A DNA stretch of 64,000 nucleotides from Candidatus Kryptonium sp. (lineage in GTDB: Bacteria; Bacteroidota; Ignavibacteria; Kryptoniales; Kryptoniaceae), in NCBI GenBank assembly GCA_025060635.1, contig JANXBN010000006.1, positions 1 to 64,000 of the forward strand, written 5' to 3'. The position numbers and the translations under genes were made by a program. Shown here one piece after another: positions 34,918-44,095 of this stretch (the first letter of the stretch is position 1; each line of letters begins with the position of its first letter). The notes beneath the pieces were generated by a model. It had not been told where the DNA came from, did no database searches, and saw only the letters and a program-made list of their open reading frames with translations.

Positions 34918-35450
34918 TACTTAGCGACAAAAGAATTCTTGAGGAAATTGAAAAAGGTAATATCGTAATTGATCCGTTTGATATAAATTGTCTCGGGACA
35001 AATAGCTACGATGTGCATCTTGGGGAATGGATGGCTGTTTACAAAAATGAGATACTTGATGCGAAAATAGAGAATGAACTTGAGTATTTCAAGATCCCTC
35101 CAGAGGGTTTGATTCTTTATCCGAACCGACTCTACCTGGGAGTTACGCTTGAATATACTGAAACACATGGCTTCGTCCCATTTCTTGAGGGAAAATCAAG
35201 CGTTGGGCGACTTGGAATTGATATTCATTCCACAGCTGGAAAAGGGGACGCTGGTTATTGCAACCACTGGACGCTTGAAATATCAGTGAAGCAACCGGTC
35301 AGAATCTATGCTGGTATGCCAATTGGTCAACTGATTTACTTTGAAATCTCGGGCGAGATCCTGACACCTTACAACAAAAAGAAAACAGCTAAATATAATC
35401 AGCGTTCCAATAAGCCGATCGGCTCAATGATGTGGAAAAATTTTCTGTAA
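34914..35450 (+). CDS. dcd: dCTP deaminase
   Basis: It deaminates dCTP to dUTP, the route to dTTP. The 178-residue protein has the trimeric dUTPase-fold motifs GKSSVGRLGIDIHSTAGKGD and WTLEISVKQPVRIYAGMPIG. The C-terminal KYNQRSNKP region closes over the nucleotide. Translational coupling to a response regulator is unusual; it may simply share the transcript. It complements the thymidine and cytidine salvage genes at 9554-11962. Confidence 0.95.
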   Translation: MILSDKRILEEIEKGNIVIDPFDINCLGTNSYDVHLGEWMAVYKNEILDAKIENELEYFKIPPEGLILYPNRLYLGVTLEYTETHGFVPFLEGKSSVGRLGIDIHSTAGKGDAGYCNHWTLEISVKQPVRIYAGMPIGQLIYFEISGEILTPYNKKKTAKYNQRSNKPIGSMMWKNFL

Positions 35451-35574
35451 ATTCTCAAAGTTGACACCTCATATGATTTGAAAAATTATTAACACACTAA
35501 ATTTTGCAATCTTGTCTTACGCTTGTTCATTTCTTACTCCAGGGGCGAAAAGAAATCATCTGATGACTCTGAAT

Positions 35575-35614
35575 GTGTTTAAACACTTGACAAATTCAAA
35601 AAATTTTTTATATT
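35575..35614 (+). promoter_or_regulatory. palindromic operator and promoter of the ligase/aminomutase unit
   Basis: A perfect 12-bp palindrome GTGTTTAAACAC (35575-35586) abuts TTGACA (35587-35592), and TATATT (35609-35614) follows after 16 bases. The ATG of the first ligase lies 40 bases on. The perfect -35, good -10 and an adjoining dyad suggest a regulated promoter with a dimeric repressor or activator. Confidence 0.6.
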
Positions 35615-35654
35615 TATAATTGAGAACTGATTTAAAACAAATTGCAAACACTTT

Positions 35655-36734
35655 ATGAATGTTGGTCTTGTGTTTAACTTGAAGAAGGAAAGAAACGATG
35701 ACTCATCTGGAGATGACTCGTTTAGTAGTGTTAAGTTATTAAATAAGTTAAGTGGTGAACAGAAGGAAGTTTCAATTGATGATACATATGCCGAATGGGA
35801 CACATGGGAAACAATAAACGCTGTTAAACTTGCGCTTGAAGAAAATCACACCGTCACGCTAATTGAAGCTGATGAGAATGTCTTTGAAAACCTCAAGAGA
35901 GCAAAACCTGATATAGTCTTTAACATCGCCGAAGGGTTTTACGGGGTAAGCAGGGAAGCCCAAGTGCCAGCAATTCTTGAAATGTTAAACATACCTTACA
36001 CTGGGAGCGATCCACTAACACTTGCCATCTGTTTAGATAAAGCAAGAACAAAGGAAATTTTATCCTATCACAAAATTCCAACCGCAAAATTTTTCGTGGT
36101 TGAAGACCTTGATGAGTTTGATGGAAATATTGAACTTGAATTCCCTCTCATAGTTAAGCCCTTACATGAAGGTTCAAGCAAAGGTATTTTCAACTCATCC
36201 GTTGTTGAAAATAAAAATGAACTTTTCAGAGAGATAGAAAGGATATTGATAACATATAAAGAACCAGCTCTCGTTGAGGAATTTTTACCTGGAAGAGAGT
36301 TTACAGTTGCAATTCTTGGAAATGGCAAAGAGGCTCGTGTCTTACCAATAGTTGAAATTAAGTTTGATGCTTTACCAAAAGATGCAAGACCGATTTATTC
36401 ATTTGAAGCAAAGTGGATATGGGATACCCCAGAAAAACCACTTGATATTTTCAAATGTCCAGCTGAAATAGACATCCATCTTAAAGAAACAATTGAGAAA
36501 ATAGCGCTTTCAACATTTAGAGTTTTACGCTGTCGGGATTGGTGCAGGATTGATATGCGCCTTGACAAAAACGGGATCCCAAACATACTTGAGGTTAATC
36601 CATTGCCCGGCATCCTTCCGAATCCGGAAGATAATTCATGCTTTCCGAAAGCAGCGCGTGCAGCGGGGTTAACTTACAATCAAATGATAAATGAAGTTTT
36701 AAATGCTGCGCTAAAAAGATACAAGATGATTTAA
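35655..36734 (+). CDS. ATP-grasp ligase, D-Ala-D-Ala ligase-like (first of two)
   Basis: A 359-residue carboxylate-amine ligase resembling Ddl in its ATP-grasp parts: YTGSDPLTLAICLDKARTKEIL, FPLIVKPLHEGSSKGIF, ALVEEFLPGREFTVAILG and the magnesium site RIDMRLDKNG...LEVNPLPG. The N-terminus is not Ddl-like: the glycine-rich substrate loop (GGxSxE) is missing, and an acidic serine-rich insert (NDDSSGDDSFSS) followed by YAEWDTWETINAVKLAL stands there. The substrate is therefore probably not D-alanine. It is the first gene of a four-gene unit with a second ligase, a GNAT and kamA. Confidence 0.85.
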   Translation: MNVGLVFNLKKERNDDSSGDDSFSSVKLLNKLSGEQKEVSIDDTYAEWDTWETINAVKLALEENHTVTLIEADENVFENLKRAKPDIVFNIAEGFYGVSREAQVPAILEMLNIPYTGSDPLTLAICLDKARTKEILSYHKIPTAKFFVVEDLDEFDGNIELEFPLIVKPLHEGSSKGIFNSSVVENKNELFREIERILITYKEPALVEEFLPGREFTVAILGNGKEARVLPIVEIKFDALPKDARPIYSFEAKWIWDTPEKPLDIFKCPAEIDIHLKETIEKIALSTFRVLRCRDWCRIDMRLDKNGIPNILEVNPLPGILPNPEDNSCFPKAARAAGLTYNQMINEVLNAALKRYKMI

Positions 36735-36778
36735 AATGATTGATATTCAATCAGCAAAAATAAAAAATCAGGATCTTT

Positions 36779-37813
36779 ATGTTTAAAGGAACGGAAATAA
36801 CGGTTATATATAACGACCCTACTATGATTGAGCCAAAGCCCCAGCAGATTGACGCTTCCATTACCGAAGTTAAAGACGAAATTGATTTCATAGTGAACTC
36901 GCTTGAAAATGCCGGTTTCAAAGTTAAATGTTTATCTGTCTACAATGCGAGAAAATTCATAAATGACCTTATGAATTTGAAAACTGATTTGATATATAAC
37001 TTTTGTGAGATGGTTGAACTTGAGTCAAGGGAAGAAGTTTTCGCAGCCGGATTATATGAACTACTGAGAATTCCATATACTGGTTCACCACCTATGACAT
37101 TAGGACTTTGTCTTGATAAAGCGAAGACGAAAATAATACTTTCGCATTATAAAATTCCAACTGCGAAATTTGAGGTTTTTGATGAACCTTTGAATGGTTA
37201 TAGAAAAATTAACCTAAACTTCCCTTTGATTGTGAAACCGCTTCATGAAGATGCAAGCGTCGGGATAAGCGAGAAATCAGTCGTTTATGAAATTAAAGAA
37301 TTAGATGAAAGAGTTGAGTTTATTTTGAAATCGTTTAAACAACCTGCTCTCGTTGAGGAATTCATAGATGGCAGAGAGATTAATGTTGCAATTCTTGGGA
37401 ATGAACCGCCCATTGTTTTGCCAATTTCAGAAATTGATTTTTCTAATCTGCCATCTCATCTGCCGAGGATAGTAAGCTATGAAGCTAAGTGGTTTCCTGA
37501 TACAGAGTATTATCAGAAGACTATACCTATTTGTCCTGCGCCACTTGAACCAGAACTTGAAAATAAAATCAAAGAAATAGCTCTTTCATGCTACAAGATA
37601 ATGGGTTGCAGAGATTATGCAAGGGTTGATATGAGGATTGATAAAAATGGAAATCCGTATGTCCTTGAGGTTAATCCAAATCCCGATCTCTCGCGCAACG
37701 CTGGATTTATGCGTTCCGCTTCTGTTTATGGATTAACACCATCTGAAACCATCGTTAAAATAGCAGAAATAGCACTTGAGAGAAGTTATGTTAATAAGGG
37801 AGCTGAGAAATAA
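36779..37813 (+). CDS. ATP-grasp ligase, D-Ala-D-Ala ligase-like (second)
   Basis: A 344-residue paralogue of the preceding enzyme, with YTGSPPMTLGLCLDKAKTKIIL, FPLIVKPLHEDASVGIS, ALVEEFIDGREINVAILG and RVDMRIDKNGNPYVLEVNPNPD. The C-terminal substrate-side loop differs clearly from the first ligase (NPNPDLSRNAGFMRSA against NPLPGILPNPEDNSCFPKAA), so the two probably add different residues. The N-terminus again lacks the Ddl GGxSxE loop. It lies 44 bases after the first ligase and overlaps the GNAT gene. Confidence 0.85.
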   Translation: MFKGTEITVIYNDPTMIEPKPQQIDASITEVKDEIDFIVNSLENAGFKVKCLSVYNARKFINDLMNLKTDLIYNFCEMVELESREEVFAAGLYELLRIPYTGSPPMTLGLCLDKAKTKIILSHYKIPTAKFEVFDEPLNGYRKINLNFPLIVKPLHEDASVGISEKSVVYEIKELDERVEFILKSFKQPALVEEFIDGREINVAILGNEPPIVLPISEIDFSNLPSHLPRIVSYEAKWFPDTEYYQKTIPICPAPLEPELENKIKEIALSCYKIMGCRDYARVDMRIDKNGNPYVLEVNPNPDLSRNAGFMRSASVYGLTPSETIVKIAEIALERSYVNKGAEK

Positions 37814-38261
37814 AGACAAAAATAGAATAATAGAAATTTTGAAAGAAACCAATATGTTTACCGACGAGGAAATAGGAGTTGCTATTGAGTTAATTGATGA
37901 ATTCGTCAAAAACGGCGAGAGTAGCGGTTATGAAATTTACACAATGGTTGATGAAGAGGATGAACCAATTGGATATATATGTTTCGGCAAGAGACCTTTA
38001 ACGCAGGGTGTTTACGATGTCTACTGGATCGCTGTTGATCCTGCATTGCAAGGAAATGGAATTGGGAAAAGTTTGATGAAATTTGTTGAACAAAAAATAA
38101 GAGAAATGGGAGGGAACTTAATTCTTGTAGAGACATCTTCACAGGAAAAGTATTTAAAAACCAGATTGTTCTACAAAGCATGCGGGTATGATGAGATAGC
38201 CCGCATAAAAGATTTTTACAAGAAGGGTGACGATTTAATAATTTTTGCAAAATATATTTAG
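37788..38261 (+). CDS. GNAT-family N-acetyltransferase
   Basis: A 157-residue acetyltransferase. The acetyl-CoA site is VDPALQGNGIGKSLMKFVE, preceded by VYDVYWIAV and followed by LFYKACGYDEIARI. The start is taken at ATG 37788, 26 bases inside the previous gene; an in-frame TTG at 37776 is possible. Its position directly before lysine 2,3-aminomutase recalls ablB, the beta-lysine acetyltransferase of the osmolyte pathway, but it is much shorter than typical AblB, so the substrate is only a suggestion. Confidence 0.85.
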   Translation: MLIRELRNKDKNRIIEILKETNMFTDEEIGVAIELIDEFVKNGESSGYEIYTMVDEEDEPIGYICFGKRPLTQGVYDVYWIAVDPALQGNGIGKSLMKFVEQKIREMGGNLILVETSSQEKYLKTRLFYKACGYDEIARIKDFYKKGDDLIIFAKYI

Positions 38262-38273
38262 GAGGGAAAAATT

Positions 38274-39401
38274 ATGGAGCTTTGGCAAGAGCTATTAAGA
38301 AAAAGTATTGAAACAGCCGAGGACTTTGCCGAGGTTTTTGGGGTGGATAAAGATTTGATGCGAAGGATAGTGGAGAAATACCCCGCAAGGATCAATCCAT
38401 ATTACTTGAGCTTGATAAGATATAAAGGAGATCCAATCTGGCTACAATGTTTCCCAGATATAGAAGAGCTTGCTGATGAAGGGATGCCTGAAGATCCACT
38501 TGATGAAGATTCAATGAGCCCAGTGCCAAGCATTACACATAGATACCCAGATAGAGTTCTTTTTCTCGTGACGAGTCAGTGTTCAATGTATTGCAGATTT
38601 TGCACGAGAAAAAGAAAAGTTGGAGATTCAAGCAAGATAAGTATGAAATTTATTCACGATGGGATTGAATATATAAGAAATCATCCAGAGGTTAGAGATG
38701 TAATTTTATCCGGTGGCGATCCGCTAATGCTCACGGATTATATGCTTGAGAAAATTATTAGGGCATTGAGGGAGATTCCACATGTTGAGATAATAAGAAT
38801 AGGGACAAAAATGCCTTGCGTTCTTCCTCAAAGAATTACGGAAAATCTATGCAACATGCTGAAAAAGTATCATCCGATTTATGTTAACACTCATTTCAAT
38901 CATCCGTGGGAGATAACGCCTGAGAGCAAACGAGCTTGTGAGATGCTTGCAGATGCCGGAATTCCAGTTGGAAATCAGACTGTTCTTTTGCGAGGTGTTA
39001 ATGATGACCCGTATGTTATGCAAGATTTGATGAAAAAGCTTCTCGCTATAAGAGTTAGACCATATTATATTTATCAAGCGGATATAACTCGCGGGGCAAA
39101 TCATTTTAGAACTCCAATAAGAGTTGGAATTGAGATAATGGATAAACTTCGTGGACATATCTCTGGGCTTGCTGTTCCTTATTATGTCATAGATGCACCA
39201 GGTGGAGGTGGGAAAATTCCAATTCTGCCTCAATATGTCATAGCGCATAATGAAAACGAAATTATCGTTAGAAACTTTAGATATGAAATCTATGTCTATC
39301 CAGAGGTGAAGGAAGAAGAGATTGAAGAAATAAAATATGAACCGAAACCAGCTACTGAGCCGAGGAAGATAATTGAGCGTAGGAAGTGGCTCGTTGAATA
39401 A
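38274..39401 (+). CDS. kamA: lysine 2,3-aminomutase (KamA family radical SAM)
   Basis: A 375-residue radical SAM, PLP-dependent enzyme that moves the alpha-amino group of lysine to the beta carbon. C103, C107 and C110 (CSMYCRFC) bind the cluster; SGGDPLML follows. Two acidic residues that bind the lysine side-chain amine in the clostridial enzyme (D293, D330) are both present: D270 (QADITRG) and D307 (VIDAPGGGGK), at the same spacing of 37. This favours lysine over glutamate as substrate. An AGGAGGG site precedes the start. Last gene of the unit, followed by a terminator. EpmB-like use on elongation factor P is the alternative. Confidence 0.9.
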   Translation: MELWQELLRKSIETAEDFAEVFGVDKDLMRRIVEKYPARINPYYLSLIRYKGDPIWLQCFPDIEELADEGMPEDPLDEDSMSPVPSITHRYPDRVLFLVTSQCSMYCRFCTRKRKVGDSSKISMKFIHDGIEYIRNHPEVRDVILSGGDPLMLTDYMLEKIIRALREIPHVEIIRIGTKMPCVLPQRITENLCNMLKKYHPIYVNTHFNHPWEITPESKRACEMLADAGIPVGNQTVLLRGVNDDPYVMQDLMKKLLAIRVRPYYIYQADITRGANHFRTPIRVGIEIMDKLRGHISGLAVPYYVIDAPGGGGKIPILPQYVIAHNENEIIVRNFRYEIYVYPEVKEEEIEEIKYEPKPATEPRKIIERRKWLVE

Positions 39402-39432
39402 AAATGTTTCAAATTAATTTTTTGTGTAGATG

Positions 39433-39459
39433 GGCAGGAGCTTGGCTCCTGCCTTTTTT
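39433..39459 (+). terminator. rho-independent terminator after kamA
   Basis: A perfect nine-pair stem (GGCAGGAGC, loop TTG, GCTCCTGCC) is followed by TTTTTT and another T-run. It closes the ligase-GNAT-kamA transcript 31 bases after the kamA stop and is the clearest intrinsic terminator in the window. Confidence 0.95.
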
Positions 39460-39575
39460 GTTTTTGAGGAATTTTTTTAACTTATTTATGAACTCAAAGG
39501 TCTAAAATAAAGGAACTCCGCTTTGTAGGAACTGGTTAAATTTTTTGAATAAAAATTTAAGCGAGGTTTTTTCCG

Positions 39576-40268
39576 ATGAAGAAAATAATTGCAATTTCGG
39601 CTTTAATTTTTATTTTTTTGAGCGTGGTTTATTCGCAGGACAAAAAATCAAGACCACCATCTCTTAGAGATAGTATCATTGTATATGACAGCCCACAGGA
39701 TTTTAAACTCGTTGATACCGTCGGTTATAGGAAGTCGTGGGGGATAGATCTTTCGGTTGCAAATAATGGTTTTGCTTTCGGCACTTTTTATAGATATATG
39801 TTGAAAGATGTTTATTTTCTTCAATTGACACTTAATTTTATGACAGCGAAGGATAAAAATGAGGTTGAGTATGTTGACTGGTTGACTGGTCAAACATTTG
39901 TTCCGAACAAGGTTAACAGAATAATGGTTATACCACTTTCCATATCTTTTCAATATCGCTTGTTCAAAGATGAACTTTCCGATAATCTTCGCCCATTTCT
40001 TACGGCTGGTGCTGGACCGACTTTGATTTTCACGACCCCGTATGAGAAGGAGTTTTTCAGTAGTTTGAAGTACGGTAGAGCTTATTACACTGTGAATTTT
40101 TACATCGGCGCAGGTGCTTATATTGGGCTTGACCCGCGGACGGTAAGCGGATTGAGCGTGAGGTATTATTTAATACCGTATTCAAAGGGGATTGAATCTC
40201 TTCGTGGAAGACCGATAAAGGAATTTGGCGGGATAAACCTTACCTTGACATTTGGGATCAATTTTTAA
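39576..40268 (+). CDS. outer-membrane beta-barrel protein, small
   Basis: A 230-residue exported protein with the signal peptide MKKIIAISALIFIFLSVVYSQ in outline (cleaved after YS). The mature part is rich in alternating aromatic and hydrophobic strands (PLSISFQYRLF, FLTAGAGPTLIF, LSVRYYLIPYSK) and ends in phenylalanine (LTLTFGINF), the usual BAM recognition signal. It belongs to the general porin-like/OmpW-type group; no specific function can be assigned. Confidence 0.8.
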   Translation: MKKIIAISALIFIFLSVVYSQDKKSRPPSLRDSIIVYDSPQDFKLVDTVGYRKSWGIDLSVANNGFAFGTFYRYMLKDVYFLQLTLNFMTAKDKNEVEYVDWLTGQTFVPNKVNRIMVIPLSISFQYRLFKDELSDNLRPFLTAGAGPTLIFTTPYEKEFFSSLKYGRAYYTVNFYIGAGAYIGLDPRTVSGLSVRYYLIPYSKGIESLRGRPIKEFGGINLTLTFGINF

Positions 40269-40284
40269 ATAAAATAAAAATTGC

Positions 40285-40911
40285 ATGAACAAATACACCG
40301 AAAGATTCCTGCTCAATGTTGCCAAGCAAAAATCCGCTGAAATAATATCGTTGATCTTCGCACCTCAAATTGTAAGTTTCGTTTCGTTTCTTTTCATATC
40401 ATTTTATCTTGAGACAGATATTAAAATGAAGATTATTTCTGCGTTCACAACGATCTCTTTCACTTCTATTTTTCCGACTGCTTTTATTTACTATCTGATC
40501 TACCGGGGCAAGATAGACCATCCTTTTGTTCCGGTTCGTGAGCAAAGAACAATTCCTTATCTTTTTGCTGTGTTAAGTGCGTTTATCGGATTTTTGATCT
40601 TGCTTTACTTCAAATCGCATTGGCTTATAATCGCATCACAATGGTGTTATGTTTTAAACACTCTTTTAATTTTGCTTATAAATTCGCGCTGGAAGATAAG
40701 TGCTCATTCCGCAGGATTAAGTGGACCTTTAACTATTCTTGCTTGGATATTTGGTTATAAAGTGATACCTCTATTTTTACTGATTCCACTTGTTGGTTGG
40801 TCAAGGTTATATCTCAAGGCACATACGCTCGGACAAGTTATTGGTGGGACGATGCTCGGAATTTTTTCAACATCAATTCAAATTTATCTTATTTCAAAAA
40901 TATTCGTGTAA
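40285..40911 (+). CDS. PAP2-family membrane phosphatase-like protein
   Basis: A 208-residue protein with five or six hydrophobic helices. A PAP2-type site is recognisable: a basic residue before the helix (REQRTIPYLF), SAHSAGLSG in place of PSGH, and SRLYLKAHT as the SRxxxxxH motif. Members dephosphorylate lipid phosphates such as undecaprenyl diphosphate. The first motif is weak, so activity is uncertain. Confidence 0.75.
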   Translation: MNKYTERFLLNVAKQKSAEIISLIFAPQIVSFVSFLFISFYLETDIKMKIISAFTTISFTSIFPTAFIYYLIYRGKIDHPFVPVREQRTIPYLFAVLSAFIGFLILLYFKSHWLIIASQWCYVLNTLLILLINSRWKISAHSAGLSGPLTILAWIFGYKVIPLFLLIPLVGWSRLYLKAHTLGQVIGGTMLGIFSTSIQIYLISKIFV

Positions 40912-40917
40912 TCTTAA

Positions 40918-42654
40918 ATGCAAGAGAAGATTGTAGATAAAAAATTCGTCGCTGAGATACTTGAAGAGATCGCAGATATGCTTGAGTTAAAGGGCGAAAT
41001 TGAGTTCAAGGTAAGGGCATACAGGAATGCCTCAAGAATTATTCGCGAGGTTAAAAAAGATTTAAGGGAACTCGTCAACTCTGGCGAGCTTGCAAAGATA
41101 AAAGGAATTGGACCGAATCTTTTTGAGAAAATAAAAGAAATAGTTGATACCGGACATTCAAAATATCATGAAGAGTTGAAAAGAACTATACCAGATGGAT
41201 TGTTTGATCTTCTTCAGGTGCGAGGGCTTGGACCTAAAAGGATAAAAGCAATTTATGAAAAACTTGGCATCACGACTCTTGCTGAACTTGAATACGCTTG
41301 CAGGGAAAATCGCCTTCTAAAGCTTGAAGGTTTCGGCAAAACGATTCAAGACAAAGTTTTAAAAGAGATAGAACGATTGAAACGAAATGCACAATATCAT
41401 TTGATCACCTCCGCATACAATGTCGCTGAATTCATTACTTCATTCATTAAAACAAACCTTGATGTTATCAACTTCACAATAACAGGAAGTTTGAGGAGGA
41501 GAAAAGAGATAGTAAGAGATATTGATGTAGTGCTAAATGTCAAAAAAAGGGACTTTAAGGGCGTAATTGAAAAAGTTCTAAAAAAATTCCCTCATACAAG
41601 TGTCATTGCTAATGATGATGATTTTGTGAGTTTGGTCTCTGAATTCGGAATGCAAGTTGATTTTATACTTGCTGATGAGGATTACGGCTTCAAGGTTTTC
41701 TATACCACAGGGAGCAAGGATTTTTTGAGTAGATTTGAAGAGCTAGTGCTAAAATCAGATTTCAGAATGAATGAAAATGGAATTTTTAAAAATGGTGAAA
41801 AGATCAACTTTTTATCCGAAGAGCAGATTTTCAGCAAATTTGGGATGGATTTCATACCTCCGGAGTTAAGAGAAGGATTTAACGAAATTGATCTTGCTTT
41901 AAGTGGTAAAATCCCTGAGCTTTTAAGTGAAAAAGATATAATTGGGATCTTCCATGTTCACTCAACCTATAGTGATGGTTCAGATACGCTTGAGGATATG
42001 ATCGCAGAGTGTGAAAAAATTGGTTTGAAATATGTTGGGATCTCGGATCACAGCAAGTCAGCCTATTATGCTGGTGGTTTAACCGAGGAGCGACTGGAAC
42101 AACAATGGAAGGAGATAGAGGAATTACAAAGGAAGTTTAAAATAAAAATTTTGAAAGGAGCTGAAGTTGATATACTTCCTGACGGAACTCTTGATTATTC
42201 AGATGATGTGCTTTCAAAGTTTGATTTTGTGATAGCTTCAATTCATAGCAAGTTTAGGATGACATTGGACGAGGCAACTCAGAGAATAATAAGGGCAATG
42301 CAAAATCCATATGTTACGATCCTCGGACATCCAACGGGACGACTTCTTCTTGGAAGGGAGGGTTATCCCGTGGATATGAAAAAAGTTATTGATGAAGCAT
42401 CAAAACTTGGTGTTGTGATTGAATTCAACGCAAATCCACATCGTCTTGACATTGATTGGAGGCATATAAATTACGCAATACAGAAGGGTGTTAAAATAAG
42501 TATAAATCCTGATGCGCACGCGATCGGTGAAATTTATTATACTTTTCTTTCGCTTGGGACAGCAAGAAAAGGGATGCTTACCAAAAATGATGTGTTAAAT
42601 GCGATGGATTTTGAGCAAGTTCAAAGTTTCTTGAGAAGACGCAGAGGAAAATAA
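40918..42654 (+). CDS. polX: DNA polymerase X with PHP domain
   Basis: A 578-residue repair polymerase. The N-terminal helix-hairpin-helix region (IKGIGPNLFEKIKEIV, then VRGLGPKRIKAIYEKLG) precedes the nucleotidyltransferase palm with TGSLRRRKEIVRDIDVVL (aspartates for metal). The C-terminal PHP phosphoesterase/3'-5' exonuclease domain starts IIGIFHVHSTYSDGSDTLEDM and includes GISDHSKSAYY and ILGHPTGR. The length is typical of bacterial PolX, which fills gaps in base-excision repair. Confidence 0.96.
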   Translation: MQEKIVDKKFVAEILEEIADMLELKGEIEFKVRAYRNASRIIREVKKDLRELVNSGELAKIKGIGPNLFEKIKEIVDTGHSKYHEELKRTIPDGLFDLLQVRGLGPKRIKAIYEKLGITTLAELEYACRENRLLKLEGFGKTIQDKVLKEIERLKRNAQYHLITSAYNVAEFITSFIKTNLDVINFTITGSLRRRKEIVRDIDVVLNVKKRDFKGVIEKVLKKFPHTSVIANDDDFVSLVSEFGMQVDFILADEDYGFKVFYTTGSKDFLSRFEELVLKSDFRMNENGIFKNGEKINFLSEEQIFSKFGMDFIPPELREGFNEIDLALSGKIPELLSEKDIIGIFHVHSTYSDGSDTLEDMIAECEKIGLKYVGISDHSKSAYYAGGLTEERLEQQWKEIEELQRKFKIKILKGAEVDILPDGTLDYSDDVLSKFDFVIASIHSKFRMTLDEATQRIIRAMQNPYVTILGHPTGRLLLGREGYPVDMKKVIDEASKLGVVIEFNANPHRLDIDWRHINYAIQKGVKISINPDAHAIGEIYYTFLSLGTARKGMLTKNDVLNAMDFEQVQSFLRRRRGK

Positions 42655-42801
42655 AGATTGTTAAGTGAAATTTCTATATCGGGGGACATCTATCCCTTTG
42701 TGTTTTCCACTGGGGCAAGGTTAGATTTGCGATGTGGAAAGTTTTATTTTGTAAAGTTTTCTTTTTAATTTTATGAGCGAAAAATAAATATCTGCGGGAT
42801 T

Positions 42802-43653
42802 ATGCGAATTATCACAAAAGTTAAGGAAATGCAAAAAGTTGCCGATGAATTAAGAAGAGAAGGCAAAATTATCGGTGTTGTTCCAACTATGGGTTATTTG
42901 CACGAGGGACACTTGAGCTTAATCAGGATCGCCAAAGAAAGAAGCGATGTCGTGATAACGACGATTTTTGTTAATCCATTGCAGTTTGCACCACACGAGG
43001 ATTACGACAGATATCCGAGGGATTTTGAAAGAGATGTTAAGCTTGCTCAATCAGCTGGATGTGATATAATTTTCCATCCAAGTGTTGAAGAGATGTATCC
43101 AGGAAATTTTTTAAGTTATGTTGAGGTGGAGAAATTAAGCAAAGTTTTGGAAGGTGAATTTAGACCAACGCATTTCCGAGGTGTTACAACAGTTGTCGCT
43201 AAACTTTTTAACATAACTAAACCACATATCGCTGTTTTTGGACAAAAGGACGCTCAACAAGCGTTAATAATAAGGCAAATGGTTAAAGATTTAAATTTTG
43301 ACATTGACATAATCGTTGCCCCGATTGTCCGAGAGCCAGATGGACTTGCGATGAGCTCAAGAAATGTCTATCTTTCGGAAACAGAGAGAAAAGAAGCGAC
43401 AGTTCTTTACGAAAGTTTGAAATTGGCAGAAAATCTCGTCGCACAGGGTGAGAGGAATTCAAAAGTTATAATTTCAAAAATGGAGGAACTTATAAAATCA
43501 AAACCATCAGCAAAAATTGACTACATTGCGATAGTTAAACCAGATACGCTTGAGAAAGTTGAGAACTTAAATGAAGGAAACGAATATTTAATTGCTCTCG
43601 CCGTGAGGATAGGAACGACGAGGTTAATTGATAACACAATTGTAAAAATTTAG
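42802..43653 (+). CDS. panC: pantothenate synthetase
   Basis: It joins pantoate to beta-alanine with ATP. The 283-residue protein has [17 protein letters not shown] with the HIGH-like [40 protein letters not shown] and the KMSKS-like MSSRNVYL. It is followed by panD, which makes beta-alanine. A 147-bp AT-rich gap precedes it, likely containing the promoter. Confidence 0.97.
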   Translation: MRIITKVKEMQKVADELRREGKIIGVVPTMGYLHEGHLSLIRIAKERSDVVITTIFVNPLQFAPHEDYDRYPRDFERDVKLAQSAGCDIIFHPSVEEMYPGNFLSYVEVEKLSKVLEGEFRPTHFRGVTTVVAKLFNITKPHIAVFGQKDAQQALIIRQMVKDLNFDIDIIVAPIVREPDGLAMSSRNVYLSETERKEATVLYESLKLAENLVAQGERNSKVIISKMEELIKSKPSAKIDYIAIVKPDTLEKVENLNEGNEYLIALAVRIGTTRLIDNTIVKI

Positions 43654-43678
43654 TTTAAACAAAATTTGTATTACTTGG

Positions 43679-44068
43679 ATGACAATATATCGTGAGATGT
43701 GCAAATCAAAAATTCACGGTGCAACCGTAACTCAAGCTGAACTTTATTATGAGGGAAGCATAACAATTGACGAAGACATCCTTGAATTAGCCGAGATCCT
43801 GCCTTATGAGAAGGTTCAAGTTGTAAATGTAAATAACGGTGCGAGGTTTGAAACTTACACAATTCCTGGCGAAAGAGGCTCAGGGGTAATTTGTCTTAAT
43901 GGGCCTGCAGCTAGGCTCGGGGCTGTGGGGGATCAGATAATTATCATATCTTATGCTCAATATCCACAAGAGATTGCTGAAAATCACAAGCCAAAGGTCA
44001 TAATACTTGACAAAGACAACAAAATTAAGCAAATTATTTATGGGCATATAGGTGAACTTACGAAGTAA
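43679..44068 (+). CDS. panD: aspartate 1-decarboxylase (pyruvoyl enzyme precursor)
   Basis: It decarboxylates aspartate to beta-alanine for panC. The 129-residue precursor has the self-cleavage site YYEGSITID, where the chain breaks between Gly and Ser to make the pyruvoyl group at residue 27. [14 protein letters not shown] and [17 protein letters not shown] are conserved. It lies 25 bases after panC. panB and panE are not seen. Confidence 0.96.
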   Translation: MTIYREMCKSKIHGATVTQAELYYEGSITIDEDILELAEILPYEKVQVVNVNNGARFETYTIPGERGSGVICLNGPAARLGAVGDQIIIISYAQYPQEIAENHKPKVIILDKDNKIKQIIYGHIGELTK

Positions 44069-44095
44069 AAAATTTCAACTAAGTATGGAGGATTA

